From: a virus
DNA: 31,478 bases
Reading direction: 5' to 3' (one strand)
Virus record (IMG/VR): IMGVR_UViG_3300034374_000672
Coordinates: 1 to 31,478 of that record
The notes under the pieces are model-generated. The model saw only the letters and a program-made list of their open reading frames with translations, had not been told where the DNA came from and searched no databases. How positions within the stretch are numbered: position 1 is the stretch's first letter; each line of letters starts with the position of its first letter. Made by a program: the position numbers and the translations under genes. Shown in pieces: positions 1-5,071 of the stretch.

Positions 1-2
1 AC

Positions 3-98
3 TTTGACACCGGTAACATGCGCTTCAAGGCCCGTGAGCGTTACTCCTTCGGCGTGTCCGACTGGCGTTGCGTTTTCGGTACCCCCGGCGCAGCTTAA
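3..98 (+). CDS. C-terminal end of a virion protein, probably the major capsid protein (5' truncated)
   Basis: An open frame enters from the left edge and stops with TAA at 96-98. The visible 31 residues include RFKARERYSFGVSDWR and end in GTPGAA. This ending, with an aromatic/Arg-rich 'ERYSFG..DWR' followed by 'FGTPGA', is what I recall from the C-termini of major capsid proteins of marine tailed phages. The gene is followed directly by a strong terminator, as is common after a capsid gene that needs high expression. The next genes are small virion-type and connector genes, which fits the usual portal-scaffold-capsid-connector order. Only the tail is visible, so capsid identity is inference; another abundant head protein is possible. 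Confidence 0.55.
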   Translation, partial: FDTGNMRFKARERYSFGVSDWRCVFGTPGAA

Positions 99-100
99 AG

Positions 101-111
101 TATGGTATAAG
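101..111 (+). promoter_or_regulatory. Possible extended -10 promoter element
   Basis: TATGGTATAAG contains TGG-TATAAG, an extended -10 (TGn plus five of six TATAAT positions), with no recognisable -35 box. The same 11-mer occurs at 28484-28494 inside the divergent promoter region. Here it lies just after the capsid stop and about 45 bases before a terminator, so any transcript would be short. It may be chance. Confidence 0.2.
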
Positions 112-155
112 GGATTTGGGTCACGACGATCCATCCTCCCTGAAACTGCACTTGA

Positions 156-186
156 GGGGGCTCGAAAGAGCCCCCTTTCTTTTTTC
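156..186 (+). terminator. Rho-independent terminator after the capsid gene
   Basis: GGGGGCTC at 156-163 pairs perfectly with GAGCCCCC at 168-175 around a GAAA tetraloop, and is followed by a T-rich tract at 176-185. This is a textbook intrinsic terminator on the + strand. It would separate capsid transcription from the downstream late genes, or attenuate it. The rest of the 200-base gap (187-298) shows no convincing promoter. Confidence 0.92.
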
Positions 187-298
187 AAATCTTATGTTAT
201 CATTTATGCAGGGCGTAACATATTAGCTTTGCAGACAGGTCGTTGCCCTCCTGACGTTGCACAGACTGCGAAGCCAATCCTTGTGCAAGAGGTGACAC

Positions 299-523
299 GT
301 GGCAAATACCACTTTCTCCGGTCCCGTGACTTCCGATAACGGTTTCATTGGCGACATTAAAGTTCCCACTTATACAGTAGCAGGCGCTCCTTCCGCTTCT
401 TCAGCGGGTGCAGGCACCGTGATCTATGTATCAAACGGCGCGGCTGGCGCAGCTATTTTGGCCTTCTCTGACGGCACCAACTGGAAGCGTTCCGACACTG
501 GCGGCACCATCGCAGCGTCATAA
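299..523 (+). CDS. Small conserved phage protein, possible virion/fibre-type module
   Basis: A 74-aa protein with a GTG start, preceded by a purine-rich AAGAGG ribosome-binding site at about 288. It reads as a short beta-rich module: 'VPTYTVAGAPSASSAGAG', then 'VIYVSNG', then 'LAFSDGTNWKRSDTG'. The 'YVSNG...FSDGTNWKR' ending resembles the C-terminal module of many phage tail-fibre and head-fibre proteins (family memory, not a search). No signal peptide, membrane segment or cysteine is present. Being the first gene after the capsid terminator, it may be a head decoration or fibre protein, but this is inference. The alternative is a tail-fibre accessory fragment. Confidence 0.55.
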   Translation: MANTTFSGPVTSDNGFIGDIKVPTYTVAGAPSASSAGAGTVIYVSNGAAGAAILAFSDGTNWKRSDTGGTIAAS

Positions 524-535
524 GGGGGTTGATCT

Positions 536-664
536 ATGAGCAATAGATTCCAAGCGCCCTCTGAAAAGGAACTGGCAGCCCGCGGTCTTGATAAAGACGG
601 CAAACCTATGAAAAAAGAGGAAAAGAAGGCTGCTCCTAAGAAAGCTGCGAAGGAGAAAAGCTAA
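536..664 (+). CDS. 42-aa lysine-rich small protein
   Basis: A 42-residue frame begins at ATG 536 after a clear AGGGGG ribosome-binding site (522-527) and ends in TAA overlapping the next ATG (TAATG at 662-666). The first half is ordinary and includes 'APSEKELAARGLDKDGKP'. The second half is almost purely Lys, Ala and Glu, with 11 lysines in 42 residues. The ribosome-binding site, the translational coupling and membership of a run of tiny basic genes support a real gene. Function is unknown; a disordered nucleic-acid or capsid-interior contact protein is conceivable. Confidence 0.6.
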   Translation: MSNRFQAPSEKELAARGLDKDGKPMKKEEKKAAPKKAAKEKS

Positions 665-939
665 TGGCAAATTCAGACGTAAAAGCCAAACGTCTGACCG
701 GTACGGGAGCGGCCACTGTTGGCCGCGCTCGACTACGTCAGATTCAGGCGCTTACTGGCGCTGGCGCGGGTCGTCTAACACTGACCGATGGAAATGGCGG
801 GGCAACAATTGTTGACCTAGATTTCTTGGCGTCAGATTCACACTCTGTGAACATCCCAGATGAAGGTGTTTTGTTTACTAGCGACATTTACGTCGCAACA
901 GCCACCAACATTACGGCGATGACGTTCTTTTACAGTTAG
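664..939 (+). CDS. Conserved 91-aa phage protein, beta-rich
   Basis: Its ATG overlaps the stop of the previous gene by one base, implying coupled translation. The protein starts 'MANSDVKAKRLTGTGAATVG', has a central 'GRLTLTDGNGGATIVDLDF' and ends 'NITAMTFFYS'. This pattern, with a short beta-sandwich-like core and a terminal 'VTxFYx', is familiar from small proteins next to marine phage capsid genes. No catalytic motif, cysteine or membrane segment is visible. A minor virion or capsid-decoration role is plausible from position only. Confidence 0.6.
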   Translation: MANSDVKAKRLTGTGAATVGRARLRQIQALTGAGAGRLTLTDGNGGATIVDLDFLASDSHSVNIPDEGVLFTSDIYVATATNITAMTFFYS

Positions 940-950
940 GTGCGGTCAAA

Positions 951-1235
951 ATGGCAACGACAAAAGATGTAAAACGTTTGCCATCGGGCCGGTTGAGTTA
1001 TCGGGGGGAGACCTTTGCAGGATATAACAAACCAAAACGTACTCCCGGTAAAGCAAAGAAAAGCGCTGTTCTCGCTAAGAAAGGCTCTGACGTTAAGCTC
1101 GTTCGCTTCGGCGATCCGAACATGGCAATTAAAAAAGATCAGCCGGGACGTCGAGAAAACTTTAGAGCGCGTCACTCGTGCGACACAGCAAAAGACAAGT
1201 TCAGTGCCCGTTACTGGTCTTGCAAAGCTTGGTGA
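951..1235 (+). CDS. Conserved 94-aa basic phage protein, C-terminal 'ARYWSCKAW'
   Basis: A 94-aa basic protein whose ATG lies 12 bases after the previous stop. The N-terminal part is Lys/Arg-rich. The second half reads 'VKLVRFGDPNMAIKKDQPGR', then 'FRARHSCDTAKDKFSARYWS' and ends in CKAW. The 'FGDPNM', 'RRxxFRARHxC' and 'ARYWSC(K)AW' blocks are strongly patterned and I recognise them from several marine phages as a conserved protein of unknown function. Two cysteines (in HSCD and SCKA), with histidine and several arginines, could bind metal or nucleic acid. A second frame overlaps it, but the strongly patterned protein here favours this one. Function not assigned. Confidence 0.65.
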   Translation: MATTKDVKRLPSGRLSYRGETFAGYNKPKRTPGKAKKSAVLAKKGSDVKLVRFGDPNMAIKKDQPGRRENFRARHSCDTAKDKFSARYWSCKAW

Positions 1236-1242
1236 GGAAGAA

Positions 1243-1425
1243 ATGCGCGTAGAAGACGTTTTAGCTAAATTAGAGAAACATGAGGCGGAGTGCAATCTTC
1301 GCTATCAGCGTGTCGAAGAAAAGCTAACTGAGCAGAAGAAGACTTTGGACGGATTAGACCTCAAGATTTGGGGTTTAGGTATTCTGATAATCGTAACGCC
1401 GATTATTCACAAATTCTTGGGGTGA
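1243..1425 (+). CDS. 60-aa coiled-coil plus C-terminal membrane segment protein (XhlA/holin-like candidate)
   Basis: The frame is open from 1015, but the start at ATG 1243 is preferred: it lies just after the upstream gene's stop (1233-1235) and has a GAGGAAG ribosome-binding site at 1234-1240. The 60 residues split into a charged helix with heptad spacing ('VLAKLEKHEAECNLRYQRVE', then 'EKLTEQKKTLDGLDLK') and one membrane segment, 'IWGLGILIIVTPIIHKFLG', at the extreme C-terminus. This is the layout of XhlA-type hemolysin/holin accessory proteins and of some phage membrane anchors. A lysis role is therefore possible but unproven; its position beside head genes is unusual for lysis. Confidence 0.6.
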   Translation: MRVEDVLAKLEKHEAECNLRYQRVEEKLTEQKKTLDGLDLKIWGLGILIIVTPIIHKFLG

Positions 1426-1428
1426 CAC

Positions 1429-1575
1429 ATGAAAAAAACTAAGAAACCTTACAAAAAGATTGCTGTGAAGAAGATGAATTGTGGCGGGGCCGTTAAGCAT
1501 ATGAGCTACGGCGGACCGGTCAAAAAGATGAAGTATGGCGGAAAAGCCGGTGGCTGCCGAGTGAGGAACGCATAA
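1429..1575 (+). CDS. 48-aa very basic protein with three GG motifs
   Basis: ATG 1429 follows the previous TGA by three bases, and its TAA overlaps the next ATG (TAATG). The 48 residues contain 13 lysines and two arginines. The N-terminal third is nearly all lysine; the rest is three short repeats ending in glycine pairs: CGGAV (18-22), YGGPV (27-31) and YGGKA (36-40). Two cysteines flank this block. Similar Gly-Gly-hydrophobic motifs recur in the large virion proteins downstream. The gene is too short for homology to be decisive, and I infer coding from tight coupling on both sides. Function is unknown; a DNA- or capsid-binding small virion protein is one possibility. Confidence 0.6.
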   Translation: MKKTKKPYKKIAVKKMNCGGAVKHMSYGGPVKKMKYGGKAGGCRVRNA

Positions 1576-1736
1576 TGGCTAAACAAGGGCTATACGCAAA
1601 CATTCACGCTAAACGGAAACGCATTGCTGCGGGTTCTGGTGAAAAAATGCGTAAAGCCGGGTCCAAAGGCGCTCCTACCGACAAAGCATTCAAGCAGTCT
1701 GCAAAGACTGCCAAGAAGAGTAGGAAAAAGGCATGA
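1575..1736 (+). CDS. 53-aa conserved basic phage protein
   Basis: The start overlaps the upstream stop (TAATG) and its own TGA overlaps the next start (ATGA at 1733). The protein begins 'MAKQGLYANIHAKRKRIAAG' and continues 'SGEKMRKAGSKGAPTDKAF', ending in Lys-rich 'KKSRKKA'. It contains 13 lysines and four arginines in 53 residues. I recognise the 'GLYANIHAKRKRIAAGSGE' block as highly conserved in marine phage genomes, where it is usually called hypothetical and sits between capsid and connector genes. The conservation suggests a structural or DNA-contact role in the head. No enzymatic motif is visible. Confidence 0.7.
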   Translation: MAKQGLYANIHAKRKRIAAGSGEKMRKAGSKGAPTDKAFKQSAKTAKKSRKKA

Positions 1737-2401
1737 CAACATCTGGCAGCAAAGACTTTGAGCTAGACGTCGCCGAGTACGTTGAGGAGGCGTTTGAGCG
1801 TTGTGGGCTTGAGGTCCGCACGGGCTACGACCTAAAGACGGCAAAGCGGTCTCTCAACCTATTGTTGGCAGATTGGGCTAACCGCGGGTTAAACCAATGG
1901 ACGATTAAACAGCGCAGCATCACGATGGTGCAGGGCGATGGCGAATACGACCTTGGGTCCGATGTTATTGACGTTTTGTCGGTTGTTTGCCGCCGAGACG
2001 GAACAGATTACTCGTTGGAACGTCTTAGCCGAGACGGTTTTTTGACTATTCCAAACAAAACAACGCAGGGACGGGCAAATCAGTTCTTCTTGGACCGACA
2101 ATTGACGCCAAATTTAAAACTTTGGCCTGTTCCGGACAATTCTACGGACGTTATTATCTATGATGCGCTAACGCGGATGGATGATGCGGATATTTATACG
2201 AACACAATGGACCTTCCCTTTCGGTTTTACCCCTGTTTAGCCGCGGGACTGGCCTATTACATTGCTTTGAAGAGGGCTCCGAACCGTGTTCAGCCTCTAA
2301 AAGCAGTGTATGAAGAAGAATTTGAACGCGCAGCGACAGAAGATCGTGATAGGTCGTCCTTCAATGTCGTTCCGAAGTATGAATACTACAGGGTTGGCTA
2401 A
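1733..2401 (+). CDS. Head-tail adaptor/connector protein (P22 gp4-like), first of two adaptor-like proteins
   Basis: A 222-aa protein. An N-terminal helical region (about 10-60, with 'AKRSLNLLLADWANRGLN') precedes a short beta block ('GDGEYDLGSDVIDVLS'), a 'LERLSRDGF' helix, a beta strand and turn 'LKLWPVPDNSTDVIIYDALT', and a C-terminal helical bundle rich in Arg and Glu. The 'LNLLLADWANRGLNxW' block is typical of the gp4/gp6-type adaptor family that docks under the portal ring. Position directly after the head genes agrees. It shares its block order with the protein at 2700-3350. Adaptor identity is family knowledge from memory; another ring protein of the neck is the alternative. Confidence 0.65.
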   Translation: MTTSGSKDFELDVAEYVEEAFERCGLEVRTGYDLKTAKRSLNLLLADWANRGLNQWTIKQRSITMVQGDGEYDLGSDVIDVLSVVCRRDGTDYSLERLSRDGFLTIPNKTTQGRANQFFLDRQLTPNLKLWPVPDNSTDVIIYDALTRMDDADIYTNTMDLPFRFYPCLAAGLAYYIALKRAPNRVQPLKAVYEEEFERAATEDRDRSSFNVVPKYEYYRVG

Positions 2402-2703
2402 TGGCGAAATTTGCGACTGGTAGAAATTCATGGGCAATATCAGACCGCTCCGGGCAGCGTTACCCATATAAGGTAATGAAGCGCGAGTGGAATGGCTTGC
2501 TTGTGGGACCAGACGAATATGAGCCGAAACACCCCCAATTAGGGCCCTTTCGCAAGGTTGTAGACCCAGAAGCTCTGCAAAATGCGCGTCCTGACCGAGT
2601 GGAGCCCCTTGATGTGTTTGTCGGGGTGCCTCTTGTTGAAAATCCTAACCTGAAACCGTGCCAAGGCTTCGGTCAGGTTGGCCAAGTGACGGTGACGACA
2701 TGA
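2401..2703 (+). CDS. Conserved 100-aa phage protein with a 'REWNGL...YEPKHPQL' core
   Basis: The start overlaps the stop of the adaptor (TAATG) and the end overlaps the next start (ATGA). The core is 'DRSGQRYPYKVMKREWNGLL', then 'VGPDEYEPKHPQLGPFR', then 'DPEALQNARPDR'. I recall relatives in marine phages in which the 'DRSG' and 'VGPDEYEP' positions carry paired cysteines forming a zinc knuckle. Here those positions are Ser/Gly and Asp/Glu and the only cysteine is near the C-terminus, so metal binding appears lost. The role is probably a neck or tail-assembly component by position. Function unknown. Confidence 0.6.
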   Translation: MAKFATGRNSWAISDRSGQRYPYKVMKREWNGLLVGPDEYEPKHPQLGPFRKVVDPEALQNARPDRVEPLDVFVGVPLVENPNLKPCQGFGQVGQVTVTT

Positions 2704-3350
2704 GCTTTACATATGGGCAACTAAAACAGGCCATTCAGGACTACACCGAGAACGATGAAACGTCCTTTGTGAACAATTTGCCGGTATTTATCCGTCAGGC
2801 AGAGGAGCGCATCCTCAAAAACGTCCAATTAAGCTTGTTTCGCAAGAACGTTAGCGGTGCAATGTCGTCGTCTAACCAGTATTTGGCTTGTCCAAGCGAC
2901 TTTTTGGCCCCTTTTTCGTTAAGTTTTACGGACGGGTCGTCAAATAAGGTGTTTTTGGACTTTAAAGACGCTGATTTTGTGCAATCCTTCAATCCAAACA
3001 ACGCTACAACCGGAAATCCGCGTTATTACGCGGTTTTTGACGTCGATAACTTCATTCTGGGCCCCACCCCCGACAGTTCCTACGCGGTTGAGCTGCATTA
3101 CTTCTACCGTCCGGCCAGTTTGACGGCTGGATCAGACAGCGGGACGACGTGGTTAAGCGAAAATGCCGAGATTGCCATGCTTTATGGCAGCTTGATGGAA
3201 GCCTACATCTATATGAAGGGTGAGGCCGATATGATGCAACAATACGAAAAACGGTTTGCAGAAGCGATTATGGGCATGAAGATGTTTGGAGAATCGAAAG
3301 AAGTGACCGACGAATACCGAACTGGAATGTTAATTAGGCCGAAACAATGA
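2700..3350 (+). CDS. Second head-tail adaptor-like protein (tail tubular A / SU10-adaptor type)
   Basis: ATG 2700 is chosen because it overlaps the upstream TGA in an ATGA junction; a longer in-frame start at 2658 would lie inside the previous gene. The 216-aa protein shows 'YGQLKQAIQDYTENDETSF', an 'IRQAEERIL' helix, 'NQYLACPSDFLAPFSLSF', 'NPRYYAVFDVDNFILGPTPD' and a C-terminal helical part. The order of an N-terminal helix, 'YL..PxDF', 'G-N-P-R-Y-Y', then a 'GPTP' strand and C-terminal helices is characteristic of tail tubular protein A and SU10-type adaptors. It probably forms the ring linking portal/adaptor to the tail hub encoded at 9759. Confidence 0.65.
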   Translation: MSFTYGQLKQAIQDYTENDETSFVNNLPVFIRQAEERILKNVQLSLFRKNVSGAMSSSNQYLACPSDFLAPFSLSFTDGSSNKVFLDFKDADFVQSFNPNNATTGNPRYYAVFDVDNFILGPTPDSSYAVELHYFYRPASLTAGSDSGTTWLSENAEIAMLYGSLMEAYIYMKGEADMMQQYEKRFAEAIMGMKMFGESKEVTDEYRTGMLIRPKQ

Positions 3351-3646
3351 GTTTTCCAGCATTAGACTTGAGCATAAACCCCGATTTCAAGGTGGAAGTA
3401 CACACCACTGACGGTCGTGGGTTTACCCCAGAGGAGGTCGCAGAGCGCTGCGCCCAAAAAGTGATTTCGATCAGCGACACGGCACCCTCTGCAATACAGG
3501 CGCAAGCAAAGGCCTTTCGTAAGCAGCTAGTTAAAGTTTTAGAATTTTACATGCGCGAAGCGATAAAAAGTGATAGAACAACTGTGTACAACGCGTTAGC
3601 CGACGCAGGCCACAAGGAGCTTGCTGAGTTGATAAGGAGACTGTGA
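3347..3646 (+). CDS. 99-aa conserved small phage protein
   Basis: The start overlaps the preceding stop (ATGA at 3347-3350). The protein begins 'MSFPALDLSINPDFKVEVHT', contains 'RGFTPEEVAERCAQKVISIS', and then forms two predicted amphipathic helices ending 'LAELIRRL'. The pattern is familiar from marine phage late clusters, where the protein is uncharacterised. Helical content and the position between adaptor and tail genes suggest an assembly chaperone or a small virion protein. No catalytic residues, cysteine pairs or membrane segment are visible. Function not assigned. Confidence 0.6.
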   Translation: MSFPALDLSINPDFKVEVHTTDGRGFTPEEVAERCAQKVISISDTAPSAIQAQAKAFRKQLVKVLEFYMREAIKSDRTTVYNALADAGHKELAELIRRL

Positions 3647-3647
3647 C

Positions 3648-4100
3648 ATGGCTTTCTCAGGAAACTACATGTGTACATCCTTCAAGCAAGAACTGCTTTA
3701 TGGTGTGCATGATTTTGATGCCTCTACGGGGGATACCTTTAACATCGCGCTGTATACCAGCTCGGCGACGCTAAATGCGGCGACGACTGCGTATTCGGCA
3801 ACGAACGAGACCAGCGGCACTGGCTATTCGGCGGGCGGTCAGGCTTTGACGAACGTCAATCCGACGACGTCTGGCACGACGGCTCTGACCGATTTTGCTG
3901 ACGAAACCTTCTCGACTGCAACCATTACTGCTCGCGGCGCGTTGATTTATAACACCACTCCAAATACCGCCTCAATCTCGGTGAGCAACCCGGCTGTTGT
4001 GGTATTGGATTTCGGTGGGGATAAAACCTCCACCGCCGGTGACTTCACCATTGTGTTTCCGACCGCAGACGCAAGTAATGCGATTATTCGGATAGCGTAA
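3648..4100 (+). CDS. 150-aa conserved structural-type protein
   Basis: ATG 3648 follows the previous stop by one base. The protein begins 'MAFSGNYMCTSFKQELLYGV', then 'DTFNIALYTSSATLNAATTA' and 'YSATNETSGTGYSAGGQAL', and becomes beta-rich with many Thr, Ser and Ala to the C-terminus ('FTIVFPTADASNAIIRIA'). I recognise the 'FKxELLxGxHxF....TFxIALYTSSATL' pattern as a frequent marine phage protein beside tail genes. The composition and beta-strand alternation are those of a virion surface or tail protein. It is coupled to the repeat protein downstream (TAATG). The specific role is unknown. Confidence 0.65.
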   Translation: MAFSGNYMCTSFKQELLYGVHDFDASTGDTFNIALYTSSATLNAATTAYSATNETSGTGYSAGGQALTNVNPTTSGTTALTDFADETFSTATITARGALIYNTTPNTASISVSNPAVVVLDFGGDKTSTAGDFTIVFPTADASNAIIRIA

Positions 4101-5059
4101 TGGCTGATGTTATCGTTCCAATCGGCGGCTGGGGCCGCTCTGGTTGGGGCGAAGGCCCGTGGTCCCAGAGCGGTTTTCCGTATCTCACGGGTTCTGTAGG
4201 CTCGGTCACGGTCGTTGCTGAAGCAAACGCACCGGTTACGGGTTTACAGGCAAACGGGAATGTTGGTAGCGTAACGGTAGTTGCGGAAGCCAATGTAGCC
4301 GTAACGGGAGTTTCTGCGACAGGCCAGATTGGGTCTGTTAGCATCATCGGCGAGGCCAACGTAGACGTTACTGGAGTATCCGGTACAGGCCAAGTCGGAA
4401 CCGTCAGCGTAACGGCTGACGCCAACGTCTACCCAACCGGACTGTCCGCTACCGGCAGCGTAGGCTCCGTAACGGTCACCGCAGATGCAAACGTCAATGT
4501 TACGGGAGTAGCCGGTACAGGCGCAGTTGGCTCCGCAAGCGTAGAAGCCGATGCTGATGTTCCGGTTACAGGCTTGGAAGCGACGGGTTCTGTTGGATCA
4601 GTCACGGTCGTAGCAAAAGCAAATGTCTATCCGATAGGCATCGCGGTTACCGCTCAAGTCGGCCAAGCTTCGGTAGATGGGGAAGCGAACGTTCCTGTTA
4701 CGGGCCTTGCGGCCACAGGTAACGTTGGCTCTGTTTCCGTATCTGCTTCCCAGAATATTAACGTTGGCGGCGTTGCCGCAAATGGAAGAGTTGGTAGTGT
4801 TAGCATTAATGCTCATGCTACTGTGAATGTAACAGGCGTAAGTGCGACAACCGTTGTAGGTGATGTACTTGTATATGGCCGGATTGTTCCAAACCAAAAT
4901 CCGGGGTATAGTAGCATGGCACCAAATCAAAATCCGGGGTATAGTAGTATGGCACCAAATCAAAATCCGGGGTATAGCAGTACGACACCAAGTCAAAGCC
5001 CAACGTGGTCAGAGAAGTCGCCAGCACAGAATGCCAATTGGACGCGAATAGCGGCGTAA
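4100..5059 (+). CDS. Tandem-repeat tail protein: Trp motif, ten 22-aa repeats, 11-aa C-terminal repeats
   Basis: A 319-aa protein in three parts. Residues 9-23 form a Gly/Trp motif with Trp at 11, 16 and 21. Residues 32-251 are exactly ten 22-residue repeats with consensus 'xVGSVTVxAxANVxVTGVxA' plus two residues, followed by a partial eleventh. Residues 264-318 are 11-residue repeats, three nearly identical 'PNQNPGYSSMA' units and two diverged ones with Trp. The alternating Val/Thr repeats predict a regular beta-solenoid or stacked beta fibre. The 'PxQxPxW' ending is familiar from marine phage tail proteins. It precedes the large fibre gene, so a fibre stalk or fibre-adaptor role is inferred. 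Confidence 0.65.
   Translation: MADVIVPIGGWGRSGWGEGPWSQSGFPYLTGSVGSVTVVAEANAPVTGLQANGNVGSVTVVAEANVAVTGVSATGQIGSVSIIGEANVDVTGVSGTGQVGTVSVTADANVYPTGLSATGSVGSVTVTADANVNVTGVAGTGAVGSASVEADADVPVTGLEATGSVGSVTVVAKANVYPIGIAVTAQVGQASVDGEANVPVTGLAATGNVGSVSVSASQNINVGGVAANGRVGSVSINAHATVNVTGVSATTVVGDVLVYGRIVPNQNPGYSSMAPNQNPGYSSMAPNQNPGYSSTTPSQSPTWSEKSPAQNANWTRIAA
4193..4852 (+). repeat. Ten in-frame 66-bp tandem repeats (22 aa each)
   Basis: Codons 32-251 divide into ten 22-codon units with no insertion or deletion. The protein consensus is well kept (GSV, AN, TG positions) while the DNA is much diverged, so the array is old and held by selection on the protein rather than recently amplified. Confidence 0.85.
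4889..5020 (+). repeat. 33-bp tandem repeats (11 aa), three near-identical copies plus one diverged
   Basis: Units begin at 4889, 4922, 4955 and 4988. The first three differ by only a few bases; the fourth is diverged, and a fifth degenerate unit follows to the stop. In contrast to the 66-bp array, the near-identity of the first three DNA copies suggests recent amplification or replication slippage, in frame. Confidence 0.85.
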
Positions 5060-5071
5060 AGGATCAAAAAG

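Noticed and set aside
187-298. A promoter between the capsid terminator and the first small gene
   Set aside because: AT-rich hexamers such as TATTAG (221-226) exist, but no acceptable -35 box lies at 15-19 bases. I could not support a call.
4-339. A 111-codon + strand frame at the window start
   Set aside because: It overlaps the capsid C-terminus, runs through the strong terminator hairpin and into the next gene; its sequence shows no protein pattern.
1015-1242. Longer N-terminus for the 60-aa membrane protein
   Set aside because: The extra 76 codons lie inside the conserved 94-aa gene in another frame, while ATG 1243 has its own ribosome-binding site.
4193-5020. CRISPR-like array
   Set aside because: The 66-bp and 33-bp units are contiguous, in frame, without spacers, and code for regular protein repeats.
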